From Rubripirellula sp. (GTDB lineage: Bacteria; Planctomycetota; Planctomycetia; Pirellulales; Pirellulaceae), in assembly GCA_029213145.1 (NCBI GenBank), contig JARGNK010000030.1, forward strand, positions 1 to 55,169: a stretch of 55,169 nucleotides of DNA, read 5' to 3'. Below the pieces are notes generated by a model that saw nothing but the letters and a program-made list of their open reading frames with translations, ran no database searches and was not told where the DNA came from. Each line of letters starts with the position of its first letter. Positions within the stretch are counted from its first letter, which is position 1. Positions 42,130-53,600 of the stretch are shown one piece after another. The translations under genes were made by a program, and so were the position numbers.

Positions 42130-42540
42130 GTGTCTGATGAATTGTCCCAGGACCAAAGCGACGAATTGCTTGGTGAATTTCAAGCAAGAGGAAAAATCGC
42201 CGCTGTCAAACTTTACAGAGAATGGACCGGTTGCTCCCTGGTCGACGCGAAAAACTACGTCGAAAAAATCCAGCCGAACGACACGCCTGCATCCACCCCA
42301 ACCGAAAACGACATCGAGATTCAGCAGATCGATCGAATCCTGGACGCGATCCAACGGGGCAACAAACTGGAGGCCGTGAAAATCTATAAAGAAACGAATG
42401 TTGCTTCACTCGCGGAATCAAAGCAGGCCATCGAGAAACTGATGAGCCAATTGGGAGTGGAGGATACCGGGAGCGGATGCGCGAAGGTGATCATACTGGC
42501 TGCGATCATTTCCGCCGGAACACTCATTGCGCTCACCTGA
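42130..42540 (+). CDS. Membrane-anchored protein with two ribosomal L7/L12 C-terminal-like modules
   Basis: 136 residues from a GTG at 42130 with AGG six bases upstream. Two short modules resemble the C-terminal domain helix pair of ribosomal protein L7/L12 ('KIAVIKxVRExTGLxLxEAKxxVE'): GKIAAVKLYREWTGCSLVDAK at 21-41 and NKLEAVKIYKETNVASLAESK at 78-98. A linker rich in Thr/Pro/Asn separates them. The last residues (118-134, KVIILAAIISAGTLIALT) form a tail membrane anchor, so the modules should face the cytoplasm. L7/L12-like modules of this kind occur in many bacterial proteins of unknown role; a link to ribosomes or elongation factors is possible but not shown. Confidence 0.75.
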   Translation: MSDELSQDQSDELLGEFQARGKIAAVKLYREWTGCSLVDAKNYVEKIQPNDTPASTPTENDIEIQQIDRILDAIQRGNKLEAVKIYKETNVASLAESKQAIEKLMSQLGVEDTGSGCAKVIILAAIISAGTLIALT

Positions 42541-42693
42541 TGACGACAAATTTAATGAAGAGACCGAACCGCCACTTAAATCAACTCTCGAGCAAAACTC
42601 AAAGTGAATCGGTGTCCCGTAGCAACTCTCATTTCGCCCTATGATTCTTGATACGAAATCACGTTACTTTCTCCCGTCTTCCGAGGTTGACGA

Positions 42694-44355
42694 ATGATTT
42701 TCATGCGGCCGTCGCTTGTGCTATTACTACTATCATTTCCGGTTGCGTTGTCGGACAATCTCTCGGCTCAAACTGACGAAACGCTTCGCGTCTTCATTTT
42801 TGCTGGCCAGTCAAACATGGTCGGATCAGATTCGAAGGTAAAAGACATCAAACGGTTCCCACCGTTCAGCGGACTCGAGGCACCTCAAACTAAAGTACGT
42901 TTTTCGTACTGCCTGGGACGTGAAAACAAAACCAAATCCGACGGCTGGATTGATCTGCAACCGGTCAACAACATCGTCGGTCCTGAACTTAGCTTTGCGC
43001 GCGAGGTGACACGGAACACAAAGGCACCCCTCGCCGTAATTAAAGTCGCCGCTGGCGGAACTCACCTCGGTGGCGACTGGAATCCAGATGATCCAATCGG
43101 CTTCGAAATGTACCCTCTAGCCTTGAATTGGATACGGGATGCACTCTCTGATTTGGACCAGCGAGGAATCAAATATCGCCTAGAAGGATTCATGTGGCAC
43201 CAGGGCGAGAATGACATGTTCAACGAAGACTACATGGCAAAATACGGTGACAACTTAAAAAACTTCCTTGCGTGTTGGCGGCGTGATCTTAATGCACCAG
43301 ACTTGCGGTTTTACGTCGGTGAGCTGTGCACAAAAACAATCTGGGGCATGGATTTACGGCCCAGAATGTACGCCATTAGCCTCGGCCAAAAAGCGGTCAC
43401 AAACAACGACCCGATGGCTCAATACGTTCCGACTTCCCATGTAGGTGTCGAAATCGGTGGTGGCGTCGGCCTGCATTACCACTATGGAACACTTGGCCAA
43501 CTTGAACACGGCGTGAACTACGCTGATGCCTATCTGAAGAACATTGGAAAGCAAAAAGCGGTATCCAACGCCCTGAAAAAATGGCCGTACAAAAAAGGGG
43601 CGAAGGTCAAACTGTTCGTATTAGCCGGCCACCGCAATATGGAAGGCGAACGTGCATTCGTTCAAGAATTGGCGGAAATGAATGGCAAAACGAATCTTCT
43701 GCAACCGAAATCGGGCATTGCTTTTCGCTACAACTTGGGCGGAGGATACAAAGTCTCTGATGACTGGGAACCGCTCGCGCCAGCGGGTTACTACGATACT
43801 TTCGGCCCCGAAATCAGTTTTGGTGACACCCTGAACAAAGCAGCGATCGGGAATATTGCCATTGCAAAATTTACCCACAGCGGATCCCAGATCATCGACT
43901 GGACCCCCGAGGGAAGCGAAGCCAAGTCTCGAAACTTGTACCCCGCGTTTCTCGAATTTGTACGCGATGCGATACAAGAGCTGACAGCACGCGGCCAAGA
44001 AGTTGAGCTGGCAGGCATCTTTTATCACTTGGGGGAAAACGACATGTCCTGGGGACCGTTTCGACAAGGATCCCCCGAACGCCTGATGTCGTTGGTGACA
44101 CAAAGCCGCAAAGACTTGGCTATGCCCGAACTGCAATGGTACGTCAGCCAGCAGCCCCCAACAGACGATGAACGAGTGAATAAGATCGATGTTACCGCCA
44201 AGCTGCAACAAGCCGTTTCACCCGACAAAAACCTCATTTACATCCAAGCGTTCGACATCCCACCACAGGAAAAGAAACTTGTCCTCGATACAACTGGCAT
44301 CGTTTGGCTGGGCGAGCAAATCGCAGAGGCGTACCTGAACCAAACAGAAAACTAG
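42694..44355 (+). CDS. Tandem SGNH (sialate O-acetylesterase-like) protein, second domain degenerate
   Basis: 553 residues with a signal peptide (1-25). The first domain (about 30-285) has FIFAGQSNMVG with nucleophile Ser40, NNIVGPELSF, GFMWHQGENDM (His169, Glu172) and a candidate catalytic His around HYHYG (261-265). It looks like an active carbohydrate esterase of the SASA family. The second domain (about 303-553) repeats the plan (FVLAGHRNMEG, FGPEISFG, GIFYHLGENDM), but the nucleophile serine of GQSNM is Arg314. It is therefore probably non-catalytic, perhaps carbohydrate-binding. It stands on the plus strand 153 bases after the L7/L12-like gene and converges on the giant gene. Confidence 0.87.
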   Translation: MIFMRPSLVLLLLSFPVALSDNLSAQTDETLRVFIFAGQSNMVGSDSKVKDIKRFPPFSGLEAPQTKVRFSYCLGRENKTKSDGWIDLQPVNNIVGPELSFAREVTRNTKAPLAVIKVAAGGTHLGGDWNPDDPIGFEMYPLALNWIRDALSDLDQRGIKYRLEGFMWHQGENDMFNEDYMAKYGDNLKNFLACWRRDLNAPDLRFYVGELCTKTIWGMDLRPRMYAISLGQKAVTNNDPMAQYVPTSHVGVEIGGGVGLHYHYGTLGQLEHGVNYADAYLKNIGKQKAVSNALKKWPYKKGAKVKLFVLAGHRNMEGERAFVQELAEMNGKTNLLQPKSGIAFRYNLGGGYKVSDDWEPLAPAGYYDTFGPEISFGDTLNKAAIGNIAIAKFTHSGSQIIDWTPEGSEAKSRNLYPAFLEFVRDAIQELTARGQEVELAGIFYHLGENDMSWGPFRQGSPERLMSLVTQSRKDLAMPELQWYVSQQPPTDDERVNKIDVTAKLQQAVSPDKNLIYIQAFDIPPQEKKLVLDTTGIVWLGEQIAEAYLNQTEN

Positions 44356-44652
44356 ATCAATCAAGGAATGGCTTCAGCTCTTTGCAAACAGCAAACCTCC
44401 TCAGCACCTGGCTGCAAAGCAACTTCGACACAAAGCACCGAGCGACCCATTCACCCAGTTGCAAAGTGTTGACAACAGCACTGCGAGATCCATTTTCAGG
44501 GCAAGCATCGGAGCAGTGGCTAGTCGGATGGACAGTGAGACCGCTCGGGCCAGCACGTTTGGCCAGCACCTCGGAAGAAAGCATCCGACGATCAACTCAG
44601 TCGGCGCGTCTGGATGATGAATTCGAAAGATAAACCAGACCAGGACTTGCAA
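44356..44652. other. Convergent intergenic region
   Basis: 297 bases between convergent stops. It contains a 9-mer GGCCAGCAC repeated with a 13-base period (44548-44569). Small open frames on the minus strand here have no recognisable content. No T-run terminator was seen. Confidence 0.5.
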
Positions 44653-47600
44653 CTACGGCTTCCGAAGTGGGGCGATCAGCCTGGTTGCTGGGATCACTTT
44701 CGTCTGGATGTTCGCGGGCCGCGTCGAGGAGGCATCGCGACTTTCATCCGCGGCCTTGGAGGATTGCTCCTCCGCTCGCCACTGCAGGCGTGTTTCCGCT
44801 CGCTGTTTCGCTGCCTCGATTCGGGACTCGTACTCGACTTTCGCGGCATCAAACTGTGATCGGAGCTGTTTTGCCCGTTGAACGAGTGCGTCGTTACCTT
44901 CGGCAATCTTCTCGGCCGCCGCGATCAAATCCTGATCCATCGACCTTTCGACCAATTCATCTAAAACCTTCGCTCCTGCCTCCCGACCTTCGACAGCAAC
45001 CGTGTCACGGAGCAGATCGCCAAATCGCAAGTGCGAGAGTCGCTGCTCTTCGTACATCGTTCTTTCTAACTGAAGTGCTCTAGCATCCGCCCCTGCCAGC
45101 CGCATGACATCGATTGCCAACAATTCGTATTGCTCGGCCTCGCTAAGCATCTTGTCAGTGATGAACGCCAGCGTCTTCCTTGCCGCGTCAACGTTTTCAC
45201 GCTGGCACTGCCGCAGTGCGATGGTCAGCAGTGTCTCTACGGTGATTTCGGATTTCGAATCGACCGCACATTGATTGGTCGCATCAGCCGCCTCACTGAG
45301 CCACGCAGCATAGTCAGCGTAATCTTCCGGTTCGGCGGGAAACATCTCGATCAGATCACTACGCGAAACTCGCAACTGGTTCCGAGAGCTCGACGACTGG
45401 TAAGCGTACGGATTGGCTTGATTCGTACGCGGTTCACCATGTTTCCCAAGCAACCACATCAAACACTTGGTTGCCCGTTCCATGTCGCCCACCCGTGAAA
45501 ACACCGGTACGGCTTGAATTGCTTTCTGCATTTCCCCCATGACATCGCTGGTCGGGTCGCTATCGACAAGCTGACGCGAACGCTCGGCAGCGCCCGATGG
45601 ATCAAGCAGTTTAGATCGCAACTGCAACATCACAGCAGCTTCAGCATTTGTCTGGTTGGTAAGGCGAAACATCGATTCTGCGAGATCCATCATTTCATCA
45701 CCTTCAAAGGTGCGTTCAGCCTGCGTAATCAGCATCTGCAGAGACACGGCTCTGGTTGTTGTCAGAAGCGCACAATGTCGATACAACGCCTTGGCGCGAT
45801 CGACCTGCCCCACCTGAGCACAGAGCTCCGCAAGCTGGCTGGCACGCTGCGCGTTTGTTAGATCCAATCGCTCCAACAGATCATCGATCAGCGATTGGTT
45901 CTGTTGATTGACACGTCCATAATCTTCGTCAAGCATCGCAAACAGGTGAACGAGCACTTCATCGCTCACGTGTCCCTCGTGCACCTTTTCGACAAGGGAT
46001 GCAAACGCGGCATCATCACCTCGAAGATTCCGATCTGCTTGCAACAAACCAAGCGAGACATCCTTCACGTTGGTGATCGGTGGACCGGGACGAGACCGCA
46101 TAATCCGTCTCATTTCCGAGACAGCAAAAGGATAATCTGCGAGGACTTCCCAAGCACTTTTGGACGGCGTTCGGGGGCGAGGGGCCGGCGGCGTAAACAA
46201 TGCCAAACCACCCCGTGCAGATGCTCGCGCTTTGCTTTCCGCTAACGCACGATCTTCCACCGGCTTCGCTTCCGTTTTCTCTTTTGTCTTGGTTGCCGGT
46301 TTCTTTTCAACCTGGATCGCCTTGGCGTTCGGCCAAGCAAGACCATTCAGACGCTTATTGCTTCCTCGGTATCCGTAAGGACTCGCCACGGCAGGAGGAA
46401 AACTCCGCCAAATCTTCCGCAACGTTTCCTGGGCTGCCGACTGATCATCAGCATCGAGCGCGGCCTTGAGACCCGTCATCGAAGTCGCGTATTTCTTGCT
46501 CGTCGTTTTGGTCGGTTCCTTCGACTTTGACTCCACCTTTGTGAGCTTCGGATCACCACTTGGAGCCTTCACTTCCGGCTCTGGCTTCTTTTGAATTCGT
46601 TGACCTTTCTCGGCATCGAAACTCTCAATGTCCTGATCATCCCCAATTTTCCAATACGGCAAAGCTTTGGGAAGATGATTGACCGACAGCAAGAGTGAGC
46701 CGAGTCGTTTCTTCAATGACAAGGCTTGCGAGTCGTCTTCTCCATCACTTGCCTTTTGCACACGCCCCTCAATGACATCAATGACGGCAAATGGGCGTTT
46801 CTGACTCTGTTCCCATCTCTCGTAGGCTGACAAATATTTCGCTTCATCCGGATACTGTTTGATCGCATTTTGATATTCCTGTCGCAACCGTTTTTCATCT
46901 CCTGCTCGCCGCAACAACACGAAGCGTTTGTCAATTTCCTCCACGGTCAGTTTGTCCTGATCGCTATCTCCGCCAATACGTGCCAAAAACTGTTCGGTCG
47001 CGACTGGCACCAACTCACTGTAAGCCCAATCGCGGGCGTAACGAACGTACGGATCAGTGACGTTTTCTTCGGGGTTATACGATTTCAGCACAATCTCCAA
47101 GGCTTGGTCGGTTTGGCCCGACTGGTGGAGAACAACCGCTTTGATAAATTCCGCTACCTGGGAAACCACCGCCTCACGCTTGCGAACGTCATCCACCATC
47201 AACAAATCCAACACCTTGATCGCCAGTTCGGCGTTTTTGGGTTCCCGGATCGCTGTCCCATTGCGTGGCAGCGTGTAGACGCAATAACGCAGATAATTAT
47301 TTTGCAGCGCCGGACTGATCCCACTCTTGATCGAATCAAGCAACACATCGGCTAACGCATCATCAATTGGCTGTTCACTACGAAAAGGAATCTGCGCCAA
47401 TTCACGGGGACGCGACTGTGGGATAATTCGTTCAAGCGTATCGGCCATTGCATCGGCGCGAATCGATTCCGGGAACGCATCCATCGCCAGCTCAAACGGA
47501 AAGTAGTAGTTAATTTGCAGATCACTGTCCTCGATTAACTTCAGCAACTCTTTATCGTTTGGCACCTCATCGCCCAAGTATTGCGGCAATTTTGAAACGA

Positions 47601-50600
47601 TCCACAAGTAATCTGCAAGTCGCTGTTTCTGATCCTTGTACAAATTCGCCGCATAGCGAACCAAATCGGCAAAAGATTCCTCGGGAAGAATTTCACGGTA
47701 GGTATCGAATAGCTGCTTGATTTGCATAACGCCGTAACGACTTCCCGATGCCAACCGCGATCGTGCAAATTGCAACGCCAAACCGTCATCGCCAAGTGAC
47801 GTCGCCAACCGCATCCAAACAGCAACATCCGAAGCACTCCCAACGCTTTGCATGACGGCAACGCCATTGACAATTACATAAGTGGGGCGTGCGCCGGGCG
47901 CACGACCTTGCTTTTGATCGACTCGACGCAAAACCCGTAAGGCGGCTTCACGATCTCCCGCCATCCAAACAGGCAAAAACTGTCGCCACATTTCCCTTGG
48001 TGACAATTTTGCGGTAGGTGAATTGTCGGCTTGATCTCCCATTACCGACTTCAGCTGTTGACGTTGATCTTCGCTTAACGTCTCGGACGCGACCATGCGT
48101 TGCACACTGTCATAACGCCCTTGAGCGATTCGTTCGCGTGCAAAGCCCAAACTTAAACTTTGATCTTCGCTGAATCGGTTGATCAACAATTGATCCATCT
48201 CTTCCAATTCATTGATCCGCTCGAATGCAAAGTAGATTCGCCGTAAAGCCTTCGAACGCTTGAGAATCCTGGGCGAATCAGCCAAATTTTTTGCGACCCG
48301 CCCCTCGGTCGCGACTTCGTCAAGCTCTTGCAAACTGCGGTGCAAACGCTCGACCTGGTCGCTCAGCAGTTCATCAACCTGGTCATCGGGCACCGACACC
48401 AGCAACCCCTGCAGCAACCGATCGGAATAGGTGTCGTATGCATCTCGGTTGGTCGCCCAATAACGATTGCCCGCGTTCGCGGTTGTGTCTTGAGTTGTGA
48501 GAGGTGTTTGTGACAGTAGTAGATCCAAGCCCCGACGATAAAAACGATAGGCCACCTCGTCTTCACCGGCTTGTTCATTCAACTTGGCGACCCGTGCGAT
48601 TAAGGCAACATCCGAAGGACTGGTCCGCAGCAGTTTGTCATAGCGGACCAGCGCTTCAGGGATCTTGCCGGCTTTTTCAAAAATCGTTGCAACCTCGCGT
48701 TGATAAGATCGAGGGTCGGCAAGGTTTCGAGCCATTCCAAACGTCCGCTCGGCACTCTGCGTATCGCCATCATCCAGAAAGGCTTGCCCCAAATCGAGGA
48801 AGACTTGCGGTGGCATCAATTCACCCAGGCCGATCAAACGCCTGCCGAATGCAAAGAAGGGTTGGTTCCCTCGGTTAGACGGCCCACGAGAGGAACTCGA
48901 GTAATAGACGCCGCCACGAATCTTGGACGATAGTTCCATGCATTCGCGAAGCACCGACAGGCGTCGTGTCCCCGAAACGGCCAGCGAATTCTCCATCGCG
49001 CGGATCTGACCTGATTTATCATTCACTTCTGACGACAGATCAGACAGTAATTGGTAGAGGTAATTTTTATCTTCCCGACCAGCCAAGCGTTCCAAGGTAA
49101 TCCGCCGCGCCCATTGCATTGCCGGCCCCTTGGCCTCCATGTTCAAGAGGCCATCGATCGCAATCGTAAACAAGTCATCTTTCTCGGCATTTTCCGCAAG
49201 GTACTGGAACATCCCAACGGCACGCTCGGTTTGATCCATTTCCTTGAGGATGTTGGCCAACAACAAATAGGATTCAATTCGATCGGGGTGAGTTGCGATC
49301 CCTTTGCGATAAGCTTTCGCAGCATCCGCTTTCAAACCGACCAACGACAGGACCCCCGCTTCAAATTCACCCCCAATTGAATCCTTACCATCGTCGGCAT
49401 CGCGCAACGTCATCAGCACGGCCCGCGCCTCTTGCGCCTTACCACGTTCAAGCATGCTCAACGCAAGTTGCCTCAGGTATTCGGTTTCCCCTTCAGGATC
49501 GACCGCGATCAACCGCTCGATGACTTTTTCATAATTCCAGTAGTCATTGCAAATCTGATAAAGACGCCCCTGTTCCTGCAACCTCTCGACTTCATTCTTT
49601 CCTGATTTTGCCATGTACTCTTCGGAGATCTCGGTCGCTGCTACCGAATCATTGACGCGGCTATAAATACGGATCAGCAGACCAGCTTCACGATCATCCG
49701 CCGTTCCGTCGGCGAGCTTCTCTTCCAATTCAATCGCGATATCAGCCAGCGTTCCAAGCCGACTTGCGACGGTCATCAATCGATCTTCGACATACCGGCG
49801 TCGCGGCACGGAGGTTGTTTTCCGCCACAGCTCAACCCATTGATCGAGTGCGCGGTCCTCGTCACCGACTTCGCTATATAACCAAGCCAATCGCATTTCG
49901 AGATCTTCCGCGACGGTGCCCCGACTCGCTCGAATCGCTTCGTTAACCTCGATCGCCTTGTCTTGTCGTCCGACCCGTTCATAGGCTCCAGCCAATTCTG
50001 CACGGACCTCATCACCGACATCGTCCATCGCCTGAATGCGATTGAGTGTCGCTTCCGCACCAGTCACTTCACCACGACGTTTCTGCAAGTCGGCCCAGTA
50101 CAGCAACGCTTGCCCGTGATTGGCCCGCAACTCGACCATTCGCTCGATGGTCTGCTCCGCCAGTTCGTCCATGCCGAATTCGCCCAGCGTTTTTGCGGCG
50201 ACCAGCAACTGCGATCGACTCTCCGTCGCACCGACATAATCTGTCCAGAGCGTTTCCGCTTGATCGGCCTGACCCTTTTCGAGCAGGATCTGCGTCAACC
50301 CCCGACGCCACGTCAACTCGTTTGGTTCCGACTGGATCAGTTGCCGATAAGATTCGATCATTCGATCTTCGTAGCCGGCTTCGCCTTCCATTTCGAGAAG
50401 CTCCCGTCGCATTTCGACGGTAAAGCCCTGTGCATTTTGCGCCGTGGCCTTGAACAGATCGATTGCTTCGTCGTACTTACCAAGCTCTCGTAGCAAGTTA
50501 ATCCAAACGGTGATTGCTTCAGCCGGCAGCCTGTCTTTTGATTCGCTTCTGGACTTCAACTTTTGGACGAGTTCTTCAAGCCCTGCCTTTTCTTTCTGCA

Positions 50601-53600
50601 ACCGGTAGGATTCAACCAACAGCGATAAAGCGTAGTTACGATCCCGTTTCAATTCCGCTGAATCGACAGCGTCCCATGCAGTCTTGATCGCCTGATCCCG
50701 CTGCTTGGCTCGAATCGCCCATTCCGTGACCCGACTCGCATTGCGAAATCGTTCGGTCCCGGCCCCTTCAACGGTGAAGAGCTTGATCGCGTCGGCATAT
50801 TTGTTCTGGACGGCCAACACGATCGCGGCACGATTGCGAAACGCGGTATCAGGTGAATTCCCGGCAAGTTCAATCAGCGGCTTCGCATCATTGCTCTGCG
50901 GAGTGCTTCCGCGGGAACCGCTTGTTGTGTTTGCGATCAATCCCATCAGCGCTAACCGTAGCCGAACCGAACGCTGATCTGCTTCAGGCAACGTTTTTTG
51001 CAAAAGCGACTCGTAGATTACCTTCGCTTCATCCACCTCACCCAAGGCATCTTTCAACTTCGCTTGCCAAAGCATTAAATCTGGTCGCTGATCTGCAACC
51101 TCTTTAACATCCAATAATTTTCCCAACAGCCGCGAAGCTCGCCCAAGATCACCTCGTCGGGATGAGAGATGAACTTCAAGCTCAGCAATCACCTGACCCC
51201 GTCGCTCGTTCAGATCGCCACGCGCTTCGAACAACCAATCCAAGAGCGGTTGAATACTGCCATCGGAAAGAACGGCGAGGCGGAATACTTGATTTGCTTC
51301 TTCGCGATCGACACCGTTTTCAAGCCACAGATCGATGGATTCATTCACCTGAGCCGAGAGTTCCTCAGCGATCTTGGTCTGAGCATGAACGGAGTTGCTG
51401 GAAGCGACGCAAAAGGCAAAGGCAAGAATCGCTGAAGTGCGAATCGCTGCGCCACCCACCTTGGTAGGCATGCCAACCTCAGCAGAACCGCCAAGCGATG
51501 AATTGGATCCAACAGAACCAGATCGAACCGGCATCCTTCGCCAGATGATTTCAGCTAGAAACAGCATCAACGCGAATCCAAAGAGCCATGACCCAATTGA
51601 AAAAACCGTTTTCCCTGAAGGCGTGGATGCCGGCGCGGCAACCCAATCATCAGATACACCGAATTGCTTTCCCCCGGCGACAGCAACAAGCCGTGCCATC
51701 TTTCGCTGTGCTCGTGGGTCCACCCGATTCTCCGGCACAACACCGGACCCAACGACCAGGGGTTGCCAACGCAATGGCGTAGAGCTGGCTGACGTTTCGA
51801 GACGCAACGTTTCGCCCAGGTGTGGCGCAGGGATGCGAGCAATAAACCGATCGGGACTGCGGGCCAAGAAGTTAAGTGATTCCATTGGTTCGTTTGACTC
51901 CCTTTGAGCTCCGCTTTGCGTCTCCGCCACCATCCTGGCGACTGGGCGACTATCACCCGCGGCGCGACTTTGCTGGCGAATGGCATGTACGATCACTTCA
52001 CCACCATCATGCTCGACTTCGTAACGAAACGGGTCACGAGCGTCAGCTGCACTCCGCTGCAAAATGCGGGCGAGTGCCTGAGAATATTCAGGCCACTGCT
52101 GCCACGGTTCTGTCCCCGCTCCCACTGGCTCCGTCGTCAGGGTCGTGACACGTCCCAAACCGTAACGCCAACTCGAGAGAATCGGATGTTTTTCGGTGGC
52201 TGTTTCCAACAACACTTGGCTCCCTGGTCTTGGCTTACTTTCGACATAGCCAGCAAGACTTGGCACATTCGACGTGTCCACATCGCCCCACCATCCTGCA
52301 CCACCCCGCACACGAACCGTGTGAACACCCGGGCGATAGGCAGGCAGCTTGGTGGTAGAGGGTTGCTTCAGCAAGATCTCAGGAAGATTAAAACGATTCG
52401 GCACATTGTAAAATCGCCCTTTCCCCCAGTTCGCGATGTTGACCAAAAATTCGCTGTGATAGCCACCGCCAGCAAGCACCGTTGAAACATTGATTCCTTC
52501 ACCCGCCATCCGCCGCATCAATGATTCAAAATCTCCCGACTCGACACCACCATCGGTCAAAACCAAAACATGTTTGTACCGTGTATCAACGTTCTGGAGA
52601 CCGTAAAACGCCTCTTCGAGTGCTGGTAAAATCACGGTGCCGCCACCGGCATCCATCCGATTGAGCGCCCGTTGTAATTCGATTGCATTGGAAGCAGGCT
52701 GCAGTGGCGCCGCCCAACGCTTGGCCCCGTAAAATTCAACGATGCCAACTTTATCGTGTGGTAACAAGCGACGCATCGCCAACCGCGCGACCTCCTTCGC
52801 CAACTGAACACGCACACCGCTCATCGATCCGGACGTATCAATTACGACTACCAACGATGTCGATGGGTCACGTTTCTCTTCCTTCTGCACAAACTCAACC
52901 GGCAACATGGTTTCGATTGGTCGGTTGTGCCATCCACCAGCGCCAAACGAGGCGCGACCACCACTCATCACCAAACCGAGACCATTGGTTTGCACTGCAT
53001 TGACGATCTGTTGTTCGGTGTCGGCAGGGATCAATTCAGCGGGAATATCATCCAGCATCACCAAGTCAGATTTGCCGAGTGATCGCCGCACTGCATCGGC
53101 ATCGGATCGATCAACGCTTTGAACATCAAAGGTAGATCCAATCATCTGGGCAAACTTTTCGGCGGCCCCGGTTTGAAGACTGCCGAGATAAAGCAGCTGT
53201 GGCGCATCATGAATCGGCAAAACAACTGAAATTTGCTCCGAGTCTTGCCCACCCGCACTACGGACAATCACATCGGCTTCCATAAAACCCGACGCAGCGG
53301 GCTCAAAATCTAGAACAACCATCTGGTCGGTGTCGCCGCTACACTTAGCCGACGCGAGCGTTTCACCATCTTGTTGCAGTGAAACTTCGCCAGCCTGATT
53401 CTTTCCACTCGAAACGACTCGAACACTCAGTCGCGATGTCGAGCCTTTTCGAAGCGGTTCGGTCCAATAAACCTGCACAGGCGTCGGTAGCCGCTCGACG
53501 GAGGGCAACTCCACCCAATGGATTGGAATCTCTCGCTTCAAAAGCGCACTGATGGCTCGGCTATCATCTTCACGTGTCGCCATCGCATCAGACGCAACCG

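Noticed and set aside
44357..44652. Short minus-strand open frames between the convergent genes
   Set aside because: Cysteine- and leucine-rich translations without a known pattern or good start.
51904..52485. 193-codon open frame on the plus strand
   Set aside because: Lies opposite the vWA part of the giant gene and has no signal, domain or ribosome-binding site.
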